43,560 nucleotides of DNA from assembly GCA_963591145.1 (NCBI GenBank), contig CAVARE010000067.1, positions 1-43,560 on the forward strand. Direction: 5' to 3'. The stretch comes from RGIG5612 sp963591145. GTDB lineage: Bacteria > Bacillota > Clostridia > Lachnospirales > Lachnospiraceae. Below are positions 24,857 through 32,571 of this stretch, piece by piece. The stretch's first letter is position 1. Each line of letters starts with the position of its first letter. The notes under the pieces are model-generated. The model was not told the origin of the DNA. It saw nothing but the letters and a program-made list of their open reading frames with translations, and searched no databases. The translations under genes were made by a program, and so were the position numbers.

Positions 24857-25489
24857 ATGATTAAAATAAATGAAGTTTCTAAGAGCTTTAAAAGTCAGAA
24901 AGTGCTGGACAGTGTCTCTCTGACTGTTCCTCAAGGGACGGTGTGTGGGGTAATTGGAAGAAATGGAAGCGGCAAATCGGTGTTGTTTAAGTGCATTTGT
25001 GGTTTGTGCAAACCTGATGCGGGAGTTATATATGTGAGAAATAAACAGATTGGCAAGGATACAGATGTAATTAAGAATGCTGGTGTAATTATTGAGACTC
25101 CTGGGTTTTTGCCGAATTTTAGCGGATATCGTAACCTGAAGTTTCTGATGGATCTCGAACAGAAAAACACAAAAGAAATTGTAATAAAAGCGATTGAAAG
25201 AGTGGGTCTGGATCCTCACAGCAGGAAGAAGGTCGGCGGATACTCATTAGGTATGAAACAAAGATTGGCCATCGCACAGGCGGTTATGGCAGACCCTGAG
25301 ATACTTATCTTGGATGAGCCCATGAATGGCCTGGACAAAGAAGGTCTTCGGGACATGCGAAAACTTTTTTTAGAACTGAAGGATGCAGGTAAGACTATCT
25401 TGATATCCAGTCATAATCCTGATGATATAGCCATATTATGTGATGACGTATATGAAATGGAAAATGGTAAAATTACCAAGGTAAGCTGA
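24857..25489 (+). CDS. ABC transporter ATPase subunit
   Basis: This ATP-binding subunit (210 aa) powers the two permeases. Walker A is GRNGSGKS (about residues 35-42), the Q-loop region is ETPGFLPNFSGYRNLK, the signature is the degenerate YSLGMKQRLAIAQA, and Walker B is ILILDEPMNGLD with a following H-loop SSH. The SLGMKQR signature is that of BcrA/NatA-type exporters involved in peptide resistance. GAGGG at 24845-24849 has a proper 7-base spacing only to the ATG at 24857; an ATG at 24851, overlapping the permease stop, is the alternative. It is the last gene of the cassette. No clear terminator follows before the tRNA promoter. Confidence 0.9.
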   Translation: MIKINEVSKSFKSQKVLDSVSLTVPQGTVCGVIGRNGSGKSVLFKCICGLCKPDAGVIYVRNKQIGKDTDVIKNAGVIIETPGFLPNFSGYRNLKFLMDLEQKNTKEIVIKAIERVGLDPHSRKKVGGYSLGMKQRLAIAQAVMADPEILILDEPMNGLDKEGLRDMRKLFLELKDAGKTILISSHNPDDIAILCDDVYEMENGKITKVS

Positions 25490-25586
25490 TACGCAGAAAA
25501 AAGTTGAAATAAATTTTGAACAATCAAGGTAAAAGTAATCTTTTCACTTCAGCTTCCGCAAAAAAACGACATTTTGAAAATTTTGG

Positions 25587-25615
25587 TTGACAAGGTGGGG
25601 CAAATAGAGTAGACT
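25587..25615 (+). promoter_or_regulatory. Promoter of first tRNA-Gly
   Basis: -35 TTGACA (25587-25592), a 17-base spacer and -10 TAGACT (25610-25615) end 24 bases before the tRNA. Confidence 0.75.
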
Positions 25616-25639
25616 ATGCGTGTTGTGCAGAGCACATCT

Positions 25640-25712
25640 GCGATAGTGGCGTAGTTGGTAACGCGCGACCTTGCCAAGGTCGAGACCGCGGGTTCGAGCC
25701 CCGTCTATCGCT
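25640..25712 (+). tRNA. tRNA-Gly (GCC), copy 1
   Basis: A 73-nt cloverleaf: acceptor stem GCGATAG/CTATCGC, anticodon stem-loop ACCTTGCCAAGGT with anticodon GCC, and T-loop GGTTCGAGCCC. The discriminator base is T, and CCA is not encoded. It is identical in all 73 bases to the copy at 26950-27022. Confidence 0.95.
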
Positions 25713-25717
25713 TCAGA

Positions 25718-25748
25718 AGAACTACCTCATGATGGGTAGTTCTTTTTT
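25718..25748 (+). terminator. Terminator after first tRNA-Gly
   Basis: AGAACTACC (25718-25726) pairs with GGTAGTTCT (25735-25743) and runs into six T. A standard intrinsic terminator right after the tRNA. Confidence 0.85.
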
Positions 25749-25837
25749 GCAAAAAATGTGTTTGTAAGAGTTTGGCAAAAATAGAAAGTATGTTTTAGCA
25801 AGGCAGAAATATTTAGTTGAAGTTAAAACATTTGCAC

Positions 25838-25868
25838 AAAAGAGTCTGTAAGGCTCTTTTTATTTTTG
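25838..25868 (+). terminator. Second hairpin with T-tract upstream of patatin gene
   Basis: AAAAGAG (25838-25844) pairs with CTCTTTT (25854-25860), followed by TATTTTT. It lies about 90 bases after the tRNA terminator, in the 270-base tRNA-patatin gap that otherwise shows no gene. Either a backup terminator or the end of a short unseen transcript. Confidence 0.55.
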
Positions 25869-25982
25869 GGAAAAGAATTATAATATCAATTAACCGATGC
25901 AATTAGTTGTGTTATTAAAACGCACTGAGATTGTGCATATTCTACTGCTTACGCAGCGACTATTATAGACAGGAGGCATAAT

Positions 25983-26885
25983 ATGAGTTCAAAAGTATAT
26001 TCAGAGATTAAGAGAATTCCGGATGGAATGGCGACTGGCGGATTAACAGAAGGATGCCTGGTTCTGGAAGGCGGTGCATTCAGAGGAGTATATTCAGAAG
26101 GCGTAATGGATCTGCTCATGCAGAAGGACATTAACTTTCAGTGTGTCATAGGTGTCAGTGCTGGTGCCATGTCAGGCACATGCTATATGAGCGGACAGAT
26201 AGGACGTGCCGCCAGAATCAACCTGGGACAGAGGCATAACCCTGATTATGTGGGAGCTAAGGCAGCTTTGAAGTCGAGAAGCATAATAAGGCTTGATTAT
26301 CCATTAAGAGATTATGACAAGGTAGAACCGCTGCGAATGGACAAATTATTGTCCGATGACAGGAGGTTTGTAGCGGTTGCGACTAATCTTAATACCGGTG
26401 CACCTGCTTATTTGGAGAAGGATAATTGCAGCGATATTATTACGGCAGTTAAGGCGTCTGCTTCTATGCCAGTGGTTTCTCCGATTGTATATCTGGATGG
26501 CGAACCGTATCTGGATGGCGGCTGCAGTGCCAAGATTCCATATCAATGGGCTCTTCATGAAGGCTATAAGAAGGTTGTAATCGTTCGTACAAGAGAACGG
26601 GGATATAGAAAGAAAGTTAGAAGAGACAGGATTGCAGATGGTCTGTACAGCAAATATCCTAACTTTGTAGAGTCTCTGGATAATTGTGATGCCGCATATA
26701 ACAAGCTGTGCGACGACATAGAAGAGCAGGAGAAGCTGGGCAGGGTATTCACTATATATCCGTCGGAGACTGTTACCGTTAAGCGTGTTGAGCCGGATGT
26801 TGAGAAGCTGGGTCATCTGTATTGGCTGGGCTACTATGATATGCTTAATAAATTAAAGGAATTAAAAGAGTACTTAGAAAAATAA
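25983..26885 (+). CDS. Patatin-like phospholipase family protein
   Basis: This predicted serine lipid acyl hydrolase (300 aa) is of the bacterial patatin/RssA type. The oxyanion-hole glycines are in LVLEGGAFRGVYSEG (from residue 26), the nucleophile Ser59 is in IGVSAG, and the catalytic Asp178 is in YLDGGCSAKIPY, so the dyad is intact. No signal peptide or transmembrane helix is visible, so it is expected in the cytoplasm or peripheral to the membrane. AGGAGG precedes the ATG by about 8 bases. It stands alone between two tRNA-Gly genes, so neighbours tell nothing about its job. Substrate is unknown. Confidence 0.9.
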   Translation: MSSKVYSEIKRIPDGMATGGLTEGCLVLEGGAFRGVYSEGVMDLLMQKDINFQCVIGVSAGAMSGTCYMSGQIGRAARINLGQRHNPDYVGAKAALKSRSIIRLDYPLRDYDKVEPLRMDKLLSDDRRFVAVATNLNTGAPAYLEKDNCSDIITAVKASASMPVVSPIVYLDGEPYLDGGCSAKIPYQWALHEGYKKVVIVRTRERGYRKKVRRDRIADGLYSKYPNFVESLDNCDAAYNKLCDDIEEQEKLGRVFTIYPSETVTVKRVEPDVEKLGHLYWLGYYDMLNKLKELKEYLEK

Positions 26886-26894
26886 AAAAACTGG

Positions 26895-26923
26895 TTGACA
26901 ATAACCTCTGGTTATAGTATAAA
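26895..26923 (+). promoter_or_regulatory. Promoter of second tRNA-Gly with palindromic spacer
   Basis: TTGACA (26895-26900), a 17-base spacer and TATAAA (26918-26923). The spacer holds an inverted repeat, ATAACC-TCT-GGTTAT (26901-26915), which could bind a regulator or be chance. Confidence 0.75.
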
Positions 26924-26949
26924 TTTAACTGCGCTTAGATAAGTGCTCT

Positions 26950-27022
26950 GCGATAGTGGCGTAGTTGGTAACGCGCGACCTTGCCAAGGTCGAGACCGCG
27001 GGTTCGAGCCCCGTCTATCGCT
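26950..27022 (+). tRNA. tRNA-Gly (GCC), copy 2
   Basis: Identical over all 73 bases to the gene at 25640-25712, with the same cloverleaf and anticodon GCC. Flanks differ apart from four bases (TCTG) upstream, and it has its own promoter and terminator, so both copies should be expressed. Confidence 0.95.
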
Positions 27023-27028
27023 GAAGAG

Positions 27029-27060
27029 AAGCTGTTATGTGATTACATAGCAGCTTTTTT
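27029..27060 (+). terminator. Terminator after second tRNA-Gly
   Basis: AAGCTG-TTATGT pairs with ACATA-GCAGCTT around GATT, followed by T residues. Confidence 0.8.
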
Positions 27061-27072
27061 GTATATGAAAAA

Positions 27073-27121
27073 ATGAGCAATAGAAAAGGAATCCTCATCG
27101 GATTCCTTTAATACTGCTCAT
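27073..27121 (-). terminator. Terminator of rpmB
   Basis: A 10-bp inner stem, AAAGGAATCC (27085-27094) with GGATTCCTTT (27100-27109), is extended by ATGAGCA/TGCTCAT outside. Read on the minus strand it follows rpmB directly and ends in TTTTC; it may work in both directions. Confidence 0.75.
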
Positions 27122-27306
27122 TAAGCTCTTTCTACTTTACCACTTCTTAAGCAGGAAGTACAAACATGTAATGTTCTTGCTCCGCCAGAAGTTTTAACTC
27201 TAACTGACTTGATGTTAGACTTCCAAATCTTGTTTGATCTTCTGTGTGAATGGCTAACAGCATTACCGAAATGCACGCCTTTACCACAAATATCACATTT
27301 TGCCAT
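27121..27306 (-). CDS. rpmB: 50S ribosomal protein L28
   Basis: This 61-residue protein of the large ribosomal subunit starts MAKCDICGKG. It is the zinc-binding (C+) form: CxxC at residues 4-7 and CTSC near 49-52 provide four ligands. The basic middle (HSHRRSNKIWKSNIKSVRV) contacts 23S rRNA. AGGAGGTG lies 7 bases before the ATG on the minus strand. It is divergent from fakA, the usual Firmicutes arrangement (rpmB beside the yloV/fakA-recG genes). Confidence 0.96.
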   Translation of the reverse strand: MAKCDICGKGVHFGNAVSHSHRRSNKIWKSNIKSVRVKTSGGARTLHVCTSCLRSGKVERA

Positions 27307-27354
27307 TTCATTGCACCTCCTTCGAGAGTTACTTTCGCTTTACGCACAAGCCAC

Positions 27355-27383
27355 ATTCTAACAGATAAGCTTTTTAATTGCAA
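27355..27383 (-). promoter_or_regulatory. Promoter of rpmB
   Basis: On the minus strand: -35 TTGCAA (27383-27378), a 17-base spacer, and -10 TAGAAT (27360-27355), followed by about 42 bases of leader to the rpmB ATG. Confidence 0.65.
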
Positions 27384-27584
27384 GATGTTTTTGAATAGTA
27401 GCTGCTGGAAATTTTTGAGATTCCATCGCATGTTGAACTTTCTCTGCGGTTGGGCTAGAATTTGTATAAAGGAATGCACTTGTTTAAGCAATGAATTGTG
27501 ATATTATACTATAGTTGTGCGTTGTGAGCCTTGGAAAGGGCGGACATTTGCGCAAACTTACTGTATATAGAAGGAGAATTACTC

Positions 27585-29279
27585 TTGAATAATATAATTG
27601 ATGCAAATACGCTGGAGAAGATGTTTCTGGCAGGAACGAAATATCTGGAAAATAAAAAGGACTGGATTAATGAGCTGAATGTATTTCCTGTTCCTGACGG
27701 GGATACAGGAACTAATATGATGATGACGCTTATGTCAGCTGTAAATGAATTAAAACAGCTAAATGAAAATGCCAGATTAAGCGACATTGGAAGCAAGATC
27801 TCATCAGGCACATTAAGAGGTGCGAGAGGTAATTCCGGCGTTATTATGTCTCAATTGTGCAGAGGATTTGCCAATGGCATCGCCGATCTCGAAATCATTG
27901 ATAAGAATGCTCTGGTAACTGCCTTGGAGAAGGCTGTAGCTGCAGCCTATAAGGCGGTAATGAATCCTAAGGAGGGAACTATTCTCACTGTGGCATCCGC
28001 AGCTGCTGACAAGGCCAGATCCCTAGTCAGCGAGGATCTCAGCATGCAGGCATATCTGGCCGAGATCAGAAGATATGCAGAATATATTCTTACGCAGACT
28101 CCTGATATGCTACCTGTCCTGAAGGAAGCAGGAGTAGTTGATTCAGGCGGTCAGGGATTAGTTGAATTCTTCAGAGGAGCGTATGATGCCTTCTGTGGTA
28201 AGGACATTAATCTCACATTTGGTCAGGTCAGCGGATCCAGGTCAGCGTCAGCAGTTGATTCATCTAATATTACAACAGCGGATATTAAGTTCGGTTACTG
28301 CACAGAATTTATCATTGAGCTGGCTGGAGAATATACAACACCAGATGATGAAGAATTTAAACGCTATCTGGCATCTGTGGGAGATTCCATAGTTTGCGTC
28401 AGCATGGATGATATAGTGAAGGTTCATGTTCATACTAATCATCCGGGAGAGGTAATTGAGAAGGCTCTCACATATGGCGAGCTGACCAGCCTTAAGATCG
28501 ACAATATGCGTATCGAGCATCATGAGAAGGTTATCATGGAGGCTGACAAGGCTATGGCGCTGGAGGCAGAATCCGGATCTTCAGAGACTACGAAGAGTGC
28601 AGCAGCCAAGAAGCAGCTGAAGCCGCTGGGATTCGTAGCCGTAAGCAGCGGCGACGGATTGGCAGAGATATTTAAGAGCCTTAAGGTGGATTATATTATC
28701 GAGGGCGGCCAGACGATGAATCCGAGCACCAGCGACATCATTAATGCGGTTAATTCTGTTGACGCGGAGAGCGTAATAATTCTTCCTAATAATGGAAATA
28801 TCATTATGGCTGCTAATCAGGCCAAGATGATGTGTGAAGGCAAATATGTCTATGTAGTCCCAACGAATACCATCTGTCAGGGAATAAATGCCATGATCAA
28901 TCTGGTGCCGTCACTTGATGCTGAGGGAAATGTTCAGGTCATGACTGAGGCAGCTGAGGATGTCAAGAGCGGCGAGGTAACATATGCAATCCGTACTACG
29001 GATGTTAATGGAATGCATATCGAAAAGGGCGATTACATGGGCATAGGAGATGGCAATGTGTTGGCAGTATCTGAGGATAAGATCCAGGCAGCCGCTGATA
29101 TGATAAATGCCATGTCTGATGAAGAAACGGAGATCATCACCATCTATTATGGTGAGAGTTCTACGGAAGAGGAAGCGCAGGAGCTTGCAGATATTGTTGA
29201 AGAATCACTTCCTGATGCGGATATCGAGATAGCATATGGCGGACAGAATGTATATGATTTCTTCGTATCAGTAGAGTAA
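27585..29279 (+). CDS. fakA: DhaL/DegV-like fatty acid kinase, FakA (YloV) family
   Basis: This cytoplasmic kinase (564 aa) is thought to phosphorylate fatty acids held by a FakB/DegV partner so they can enter phospholipid synthesis. The N-terminal DhaL domain shows NVFPVPDGDTGTNMMMT (residues 32-48), with Asp38 and Asp40 as likely Mg/ATP ligands, and RGARGNSGVIMSQL. A middle domain follows, then a C-terminal DegV-like domain (from about residue 340, IIEGGQTMNPSTSDIINA). The start is the TTG at 27585, with AAGGAG 8 bases upstream; an upstream in-frame TTG lacks a good ribosome-binding site. The Asp23-family gene yloU, often between rpmB and yloV, is absent. recG starts 5 bases after the stop. 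Confidence 0.92.
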   Translation: MNNIIDANTLEKMFLAGTKYLENKKDWINELNVFPVPDGDTGTNMMMTLMSAVNELKQLNENARLSDIGSKISSGTLRGARGNSGVIMSQLCRGFANGIADLEIIDKNALVTALEKAVAAAYKAVMNPKEGTILTVASAAADKARSLVSEDLSMQAYLAEIRRYAEYILTQTPDMLPVLKEAGVVDSGGQGLVEFFRGAYDAFCGKDINLTFGQVSGSRSASAVDSSNITTADIKFGYCTEFIIELAGEYTTPDDEEFKRYLASVGDSIVCVSMDDIVKVHVHTNHPGEVIEKALTYGELTSLKIDNMRIEHHEKVIMEADKAMALEAESGSSETTKSAAAKKQLKPLGFVAVSSGDGLAEIFKSLKVDYIIEGGQTMNPSTSDIINAVNSVDAESVIILPNNGNIIMAANQAKMMCEGKYVYVVPTNTICQGINAMINLVPSLDAEGNVQVMTEAAEDVKSGEVTYAIRTTDVNGMHIEKGDYMGIGDGNVLAVSEDKIQAAADMINAMSDEETEIITIYYGESSTEEEAQELADIVEESLPDADIEIAYGGQNVYDFFVSVE

Positions 29280-29284
29280 ATGAT

Positions 29285-31336
29285 ATGAGATTAACGGAGC
29301 TAAAGGGAATCGGAGAGAAAACTGAATCAGCATTTATAAGTGCAGGGATTCAAAATGTAATGGATCTGCTGTTCTTGTTTCCGAGAGATTATGAACAGTT
29401 CTGTCCGCCAGAGACCATAGGTGAGATCGGAACTAAGAGCTTCGTTACACTGCGCGGAACATTTGCGCAAGGAGTTTTTGAACGAAAAACTCCTAAGATA
29501 AGCATACTTCAGGCTACATTCAAGGACGAGGTGGGCGATTCCATAAGGCTTGTATGGTTCAATACTCCATTTATAAAAAACAAAATCGCACCTGGCGTGC
29601 CATATGTCATAAGAGGCCGTGTGAGCCACAAATATGGCACCAGCCAGATAGATCAGCCTAAGGTATATACACTGGCAGAATATGATCAGATCCAGGGCAG
29701 CATGCAGCCGGTGTATTCTATAACTAAGGGATTAACCAATAATATTATCTTAAAAGCGGTACGTCAGGCATTGGAAATGCCTGATTTTCTGCTGATCGAT
29801 ATTGAAGATTTCATACCTGAATCCATAAGAAAAAGATACAATCTGTTAAGGCGCAGCAGCGCTGTCAGGAATATGCATTTTCCTGCGAGCCGTGAGTCAT
29901 TTGCTGAGGCGGCCTCCAGAATGGCATTCGAGGAGATCTTCTTATTTATCTATCTGATGAAAATGTCTGGCGCTGATAAGCCTGAGACAAGTAATATCAC
30001 GATTCGTATGTCAGATGAGACGAGAGCCTTTATCAACAGCCTGCCATTCAAGCTTACGGATGCCCAGAATAAGGTTGTGAGCGAGATTGAACATGATATG
30101 TCATCAGGAATAGTGATGAATCGTCTGATACAGGGAGATGTAGGCTCTGGTAAGACCATAGTCGCGCTGATCGCACTCATGAATGCAGCATTTGCAGGAT
30201 ATCAGGGCGCGATGATGGCACCGACTGAAGTGCTGGCTGCCCAGCACTATGAGACGATAACGAATCTGTTTAAGCAATGCGGCGTGAATCTGAATGTGGC
30301 GCTGCTGACAGGGTCGATGTCAGCACTTGAGAAGAGAGTCGTTTATGACGCGCTTGAAGATGGCAGGATTGATATCCTGATAGGCACGCATGCGCTTATT
30401 CAGGAGAAGGTCAGATTCTCTAATCTGGGTCTTGTAATAACGGACGAACAGCACAGATTCGGACTAAAGCAGAGACAGGCATTTGCTGACAAGGGAAATG
30501 GCAATATACCGCATATGCTGGTCATGAGCGCTACTCCGATTCCGAGGACGCTGGCACTTATTATTTATGGAAACATGCATGTCAGCGTCATTGACCAGGT
30601 GCCGGCCGACAGAAAACCTATCAAGAACGCGGTGGTTGACGATTCATTTCATGCAAATGCATATAAATTCATAACTAATCAGGTGAAGGCTGGGCATCAG
30701 GCGTATGTAATATGCCCGCTGGTGGAATATTCTGAGGGTCTTGATGCCGCAAATGTTGAGGATTATACAGAGCTTCTCAGGGATATGCTGGATCCTTCCA
30801 TCAGGATAGGTAAGCTCACGGGCCCTATGCCGACGAATAAGAAAAATGAGATTATGGCTAAATTTGCCAATGGCGAGATAGATGTACTCGTATCTACCAC
30901 CGTTATAGAGGTCGGTGTGGATGTTCCTAATGCAACGGTAATGATGATCGAGGATGCCAATAGATTCGGTCTGGCGACTCTGCATCAGTTAAGAGGCCGG
31001 GTGGGACGAGGCAAGGATCAGAGCTATTGCATATTTGTCTCGAATAACAGGTCTGAAGAGGCTATGGAACGTCTGTCTATTCTTAATGAATCTAATAATG
31101 GATTCGAGATCGCGGCTAAGGATCTGGAGATGAGAGGCCCTGGTGAGTTCTTAGGGATCAGGCAGAGCGGGGCATTGTCATTTAAATATTTCGATGTATT
31201 TAGAGATGCAGAGCTGGCGGCTAAAGCCTCAGAAGCGGTGGATGAAATTATAAATGGAAGCGTCAAGATAAGTGACGATGAAAAGAGATTATTAGACGAG
31301 AAAAGACAGATGCTTCAGGGTAGCATATTACTGTAA
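29285..31336 (+). CDS. recG: ATP-dependent DNA helicase RecG
   Basis: This branched-DNA translocase (683 aa, normal length) reverses stalled forks and processes Holliday junctions. An N-terminal wedge/OB domain (residues about 1-230) contains FPRDYEQF. The superfamily 2 motor follows: Walker A GDVGSGKT, motif Ia APTEVLA, DEQH box TDEQHRFG, motif III MSATPIPRT, and the C-terminal motifs STTVIEVGVDVPNAT and HQLRGRVGRG. All helicase motifs are intact. It is closely coupled to fakA, as in other Firmicutes. Confidence 0.97.
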   Translation: MRLTELKGIGEKTESAFISAGIQNVMDLLFLFPRDYEQFCPPETIGEIGTKSFVTLRGTFAQGVFERKTPKISILQATFKDEVGDSIRLVWFNTPFIKNKIAPGVPYVIRGRVSHKYGTSQIDQPKVYTLAEYDQIQGSMQPVYSITKGLTNNIILKAVRQALEMPDFLLIDIEDFIPESIRKRYNLLRRSSAVRNMHFPASRESFAEAASRMAFEEIFLFIYLMKMSGADKPETSNITIRMSDETRAFINSLPFKLTDAQNKVVSEIEHDMSSGIVMNRLIQGDVGSGKTIVALIALMNAAFAGYQGAMMAPTEVLAAQHYETITNLFKQCGVNLNVALLTGSMSALEKRVVYDALEDGRIDILIGTHALIQEKVRFSNLGLVITDEQHRFGLKQRQAFADKGNGNIPHMLVMSATPIPRTLALIIYGNMHVSVIDQVPADRKPIKNAVVDDSFHANAYKFITNQVKAGHQAYVICPLVEYSEGLDAANVEDYTELLRDMLDPSIRIGKLTGPMPTNKKNEIMAKFANGEIDVLVSTTVIEVGVDVPNATVMMIEDANRFGLATLHQLRGRVGRGKDQSYCIFVSNNRSEEAMERLSILNESNNGFEIAAKDLEMRGPGEFLGIRQSGALSFKYFDVFRDAELAAKASEAVDEIINGSVKISDDEKRLLDEKRQMLQGSILL

Positions 31337-31546
31337 ATTGTGCTAGTATGACGTATCGGTCAAATTAAAAGCATGTTTAAAGCAAATGCCCGTGCCATAA
31401 TTCGTGAAATGTAACTATCTAGAGACATTCAAAACTTCTTTTCTTTCTGCGAATGCTTGCATTCGAGATGATAAGCAGTTTTATATGGCGAGATTTATGA
31501 CATGCGATTTGACAGCATTTTTAAGTATTAGGAGAGAATTTATAGT

Positions 31547-32551
31547 ATGAATATAGTAGTACTGTGCGGTGGTGTCAGCTCAGAAAGAGAGATCTCACTT
31601 CGTACATCAACCAAGGTATCAGGCGCCCTTAAGAGCTGCGGCCATAATGTTGTAATGATTGATGTGTTCTTCGGAGCAGATGAAGAACCATCATTTGATA
31701 ATGAACAGGATTATGCTGCAACTGCAGATGCATTAAGGATGAAGAATTCATTGATCACACCTGAGCTTATAGAAAAGACAGGCATATTTGGTCAGAATGT
31801 TCTTGAGATCTGCAGGAAGGCTGACATAGTATTTATCGGACTTCATGGTGAAAATGGTGAGGACGGAAGAGTACAGGCAGTATTTGAAAAAGAAGGCATT
31901 AAATATACGGGCTCGGATCCTGCCAGCTCAGCTATTGCCATGAGCAAGGATGAAACTAAGAAGTTGGTATCGCCTCATATCCGTATGCCTAAGGGCATCG
32001 TAGCTCATAAGGGAGCACAAAATAGCAGAGAGATTAAGGCACCATGCGTAATAAAGCCTAGCAATGGCGGCTCATCTGTGGGTGTTATGATCGTTAAAGA
32101 TGATGCGGAATATGATAAAGCGTTGGAAGAATGCTTTAAATATGATGACACTGTATTAGTTGAGGAGTATATCGAAGGCCGCGAATTGACACAGGGTGTG
32201 TTAGATGGCAAGGCACTGCCGCCGGTTGAGATATGCCCTGACAAGGATACATGGTATGATTACAGCAACAAGTATAATGGACAGACTAAGGAAGTATGTC
32301 CGGCTCAGATTCCAGATGAGGTTTTGGCTGAGATGTCTGAAAAGTCTGTAAGATTCGGACAGATAGTAGGACTTTCTGTATATTACAGGATAGACTATCT
32401 GCTGGATTCGGAGGGTAAGCTCTATGCACTTGAAGCCAATTCACTTCCCGGCATGACAGATACATCGCTGGTACCGCAGGAAGCAGCAGCCATAGGGATG
32501 AGTTATCCTGAATTGTGTAATAAAATAATAGAAATATCATTAAATAAGTGA
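31547..32551 (+). CDS. ddl: D-alanine--D-alanine ligase
   Basis: This ATP-grasp enzyme (334 aa) makes the D-Ala-D-Ala dipeptide that MurF attaches to the peptidoglycan precursor. The N-terminal VVLCGGVSSEREISL, ATP-grasp core (CVIKPSNGGSSVGV, VEEYIEGRELTQGV) and C-terminal YALEANSLPGMTDTSLVPQEA are standard. The omega-loop reads YDYSNKY, whose K-Y pair is the form of D-Ala-D-Ala ligases rather than D-Ala-D-Lac or D-Ser resistance ligases. AGGAGAG lies upstream of the ATG, after a 210-base gap without a gene. murF follows almost immediately, so the two successive steps are co-expressed. Confidence 0.95.
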   Translation: MNIVVLCGGVSSEREISLRTSTKVSGALKSCGHNVVMIDVFFGADEEPSFDNEQDYAATADALRMKNSLITPELIEKTGIFGQNVLEICRKADIVFIGLHGENGEDGRVQAVFEKEGIKYTGSDPASSAIAMSKDETKKLVSPHIRMPKGIVAHKGAQNSREIKAPCVIKPSNGGSSVGVMIVKDDAEYDKALEECFKYDDTVLVEEYIEGRELTQGVLDGKALPPVEICPDKDTWYDYSNKYNGQTKEVCPAQIPDEVLAEMSEKSVRFGQIVGLSVYYRIDYLLDSEGKLYALEANSLPGMTDTSLVPQEAAAIGMSYPELCNKIIEISLNK

Positions 32552-32571
32552 TAGAAAAGTCGAGGTGTATG

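Noticed and set aside
25640..27022. Genomic island with att sites at the tRNA
   Set aside because: No integrase is present and no partial 3'-tRNA repeat was seen outside the two complete tRNA genes.
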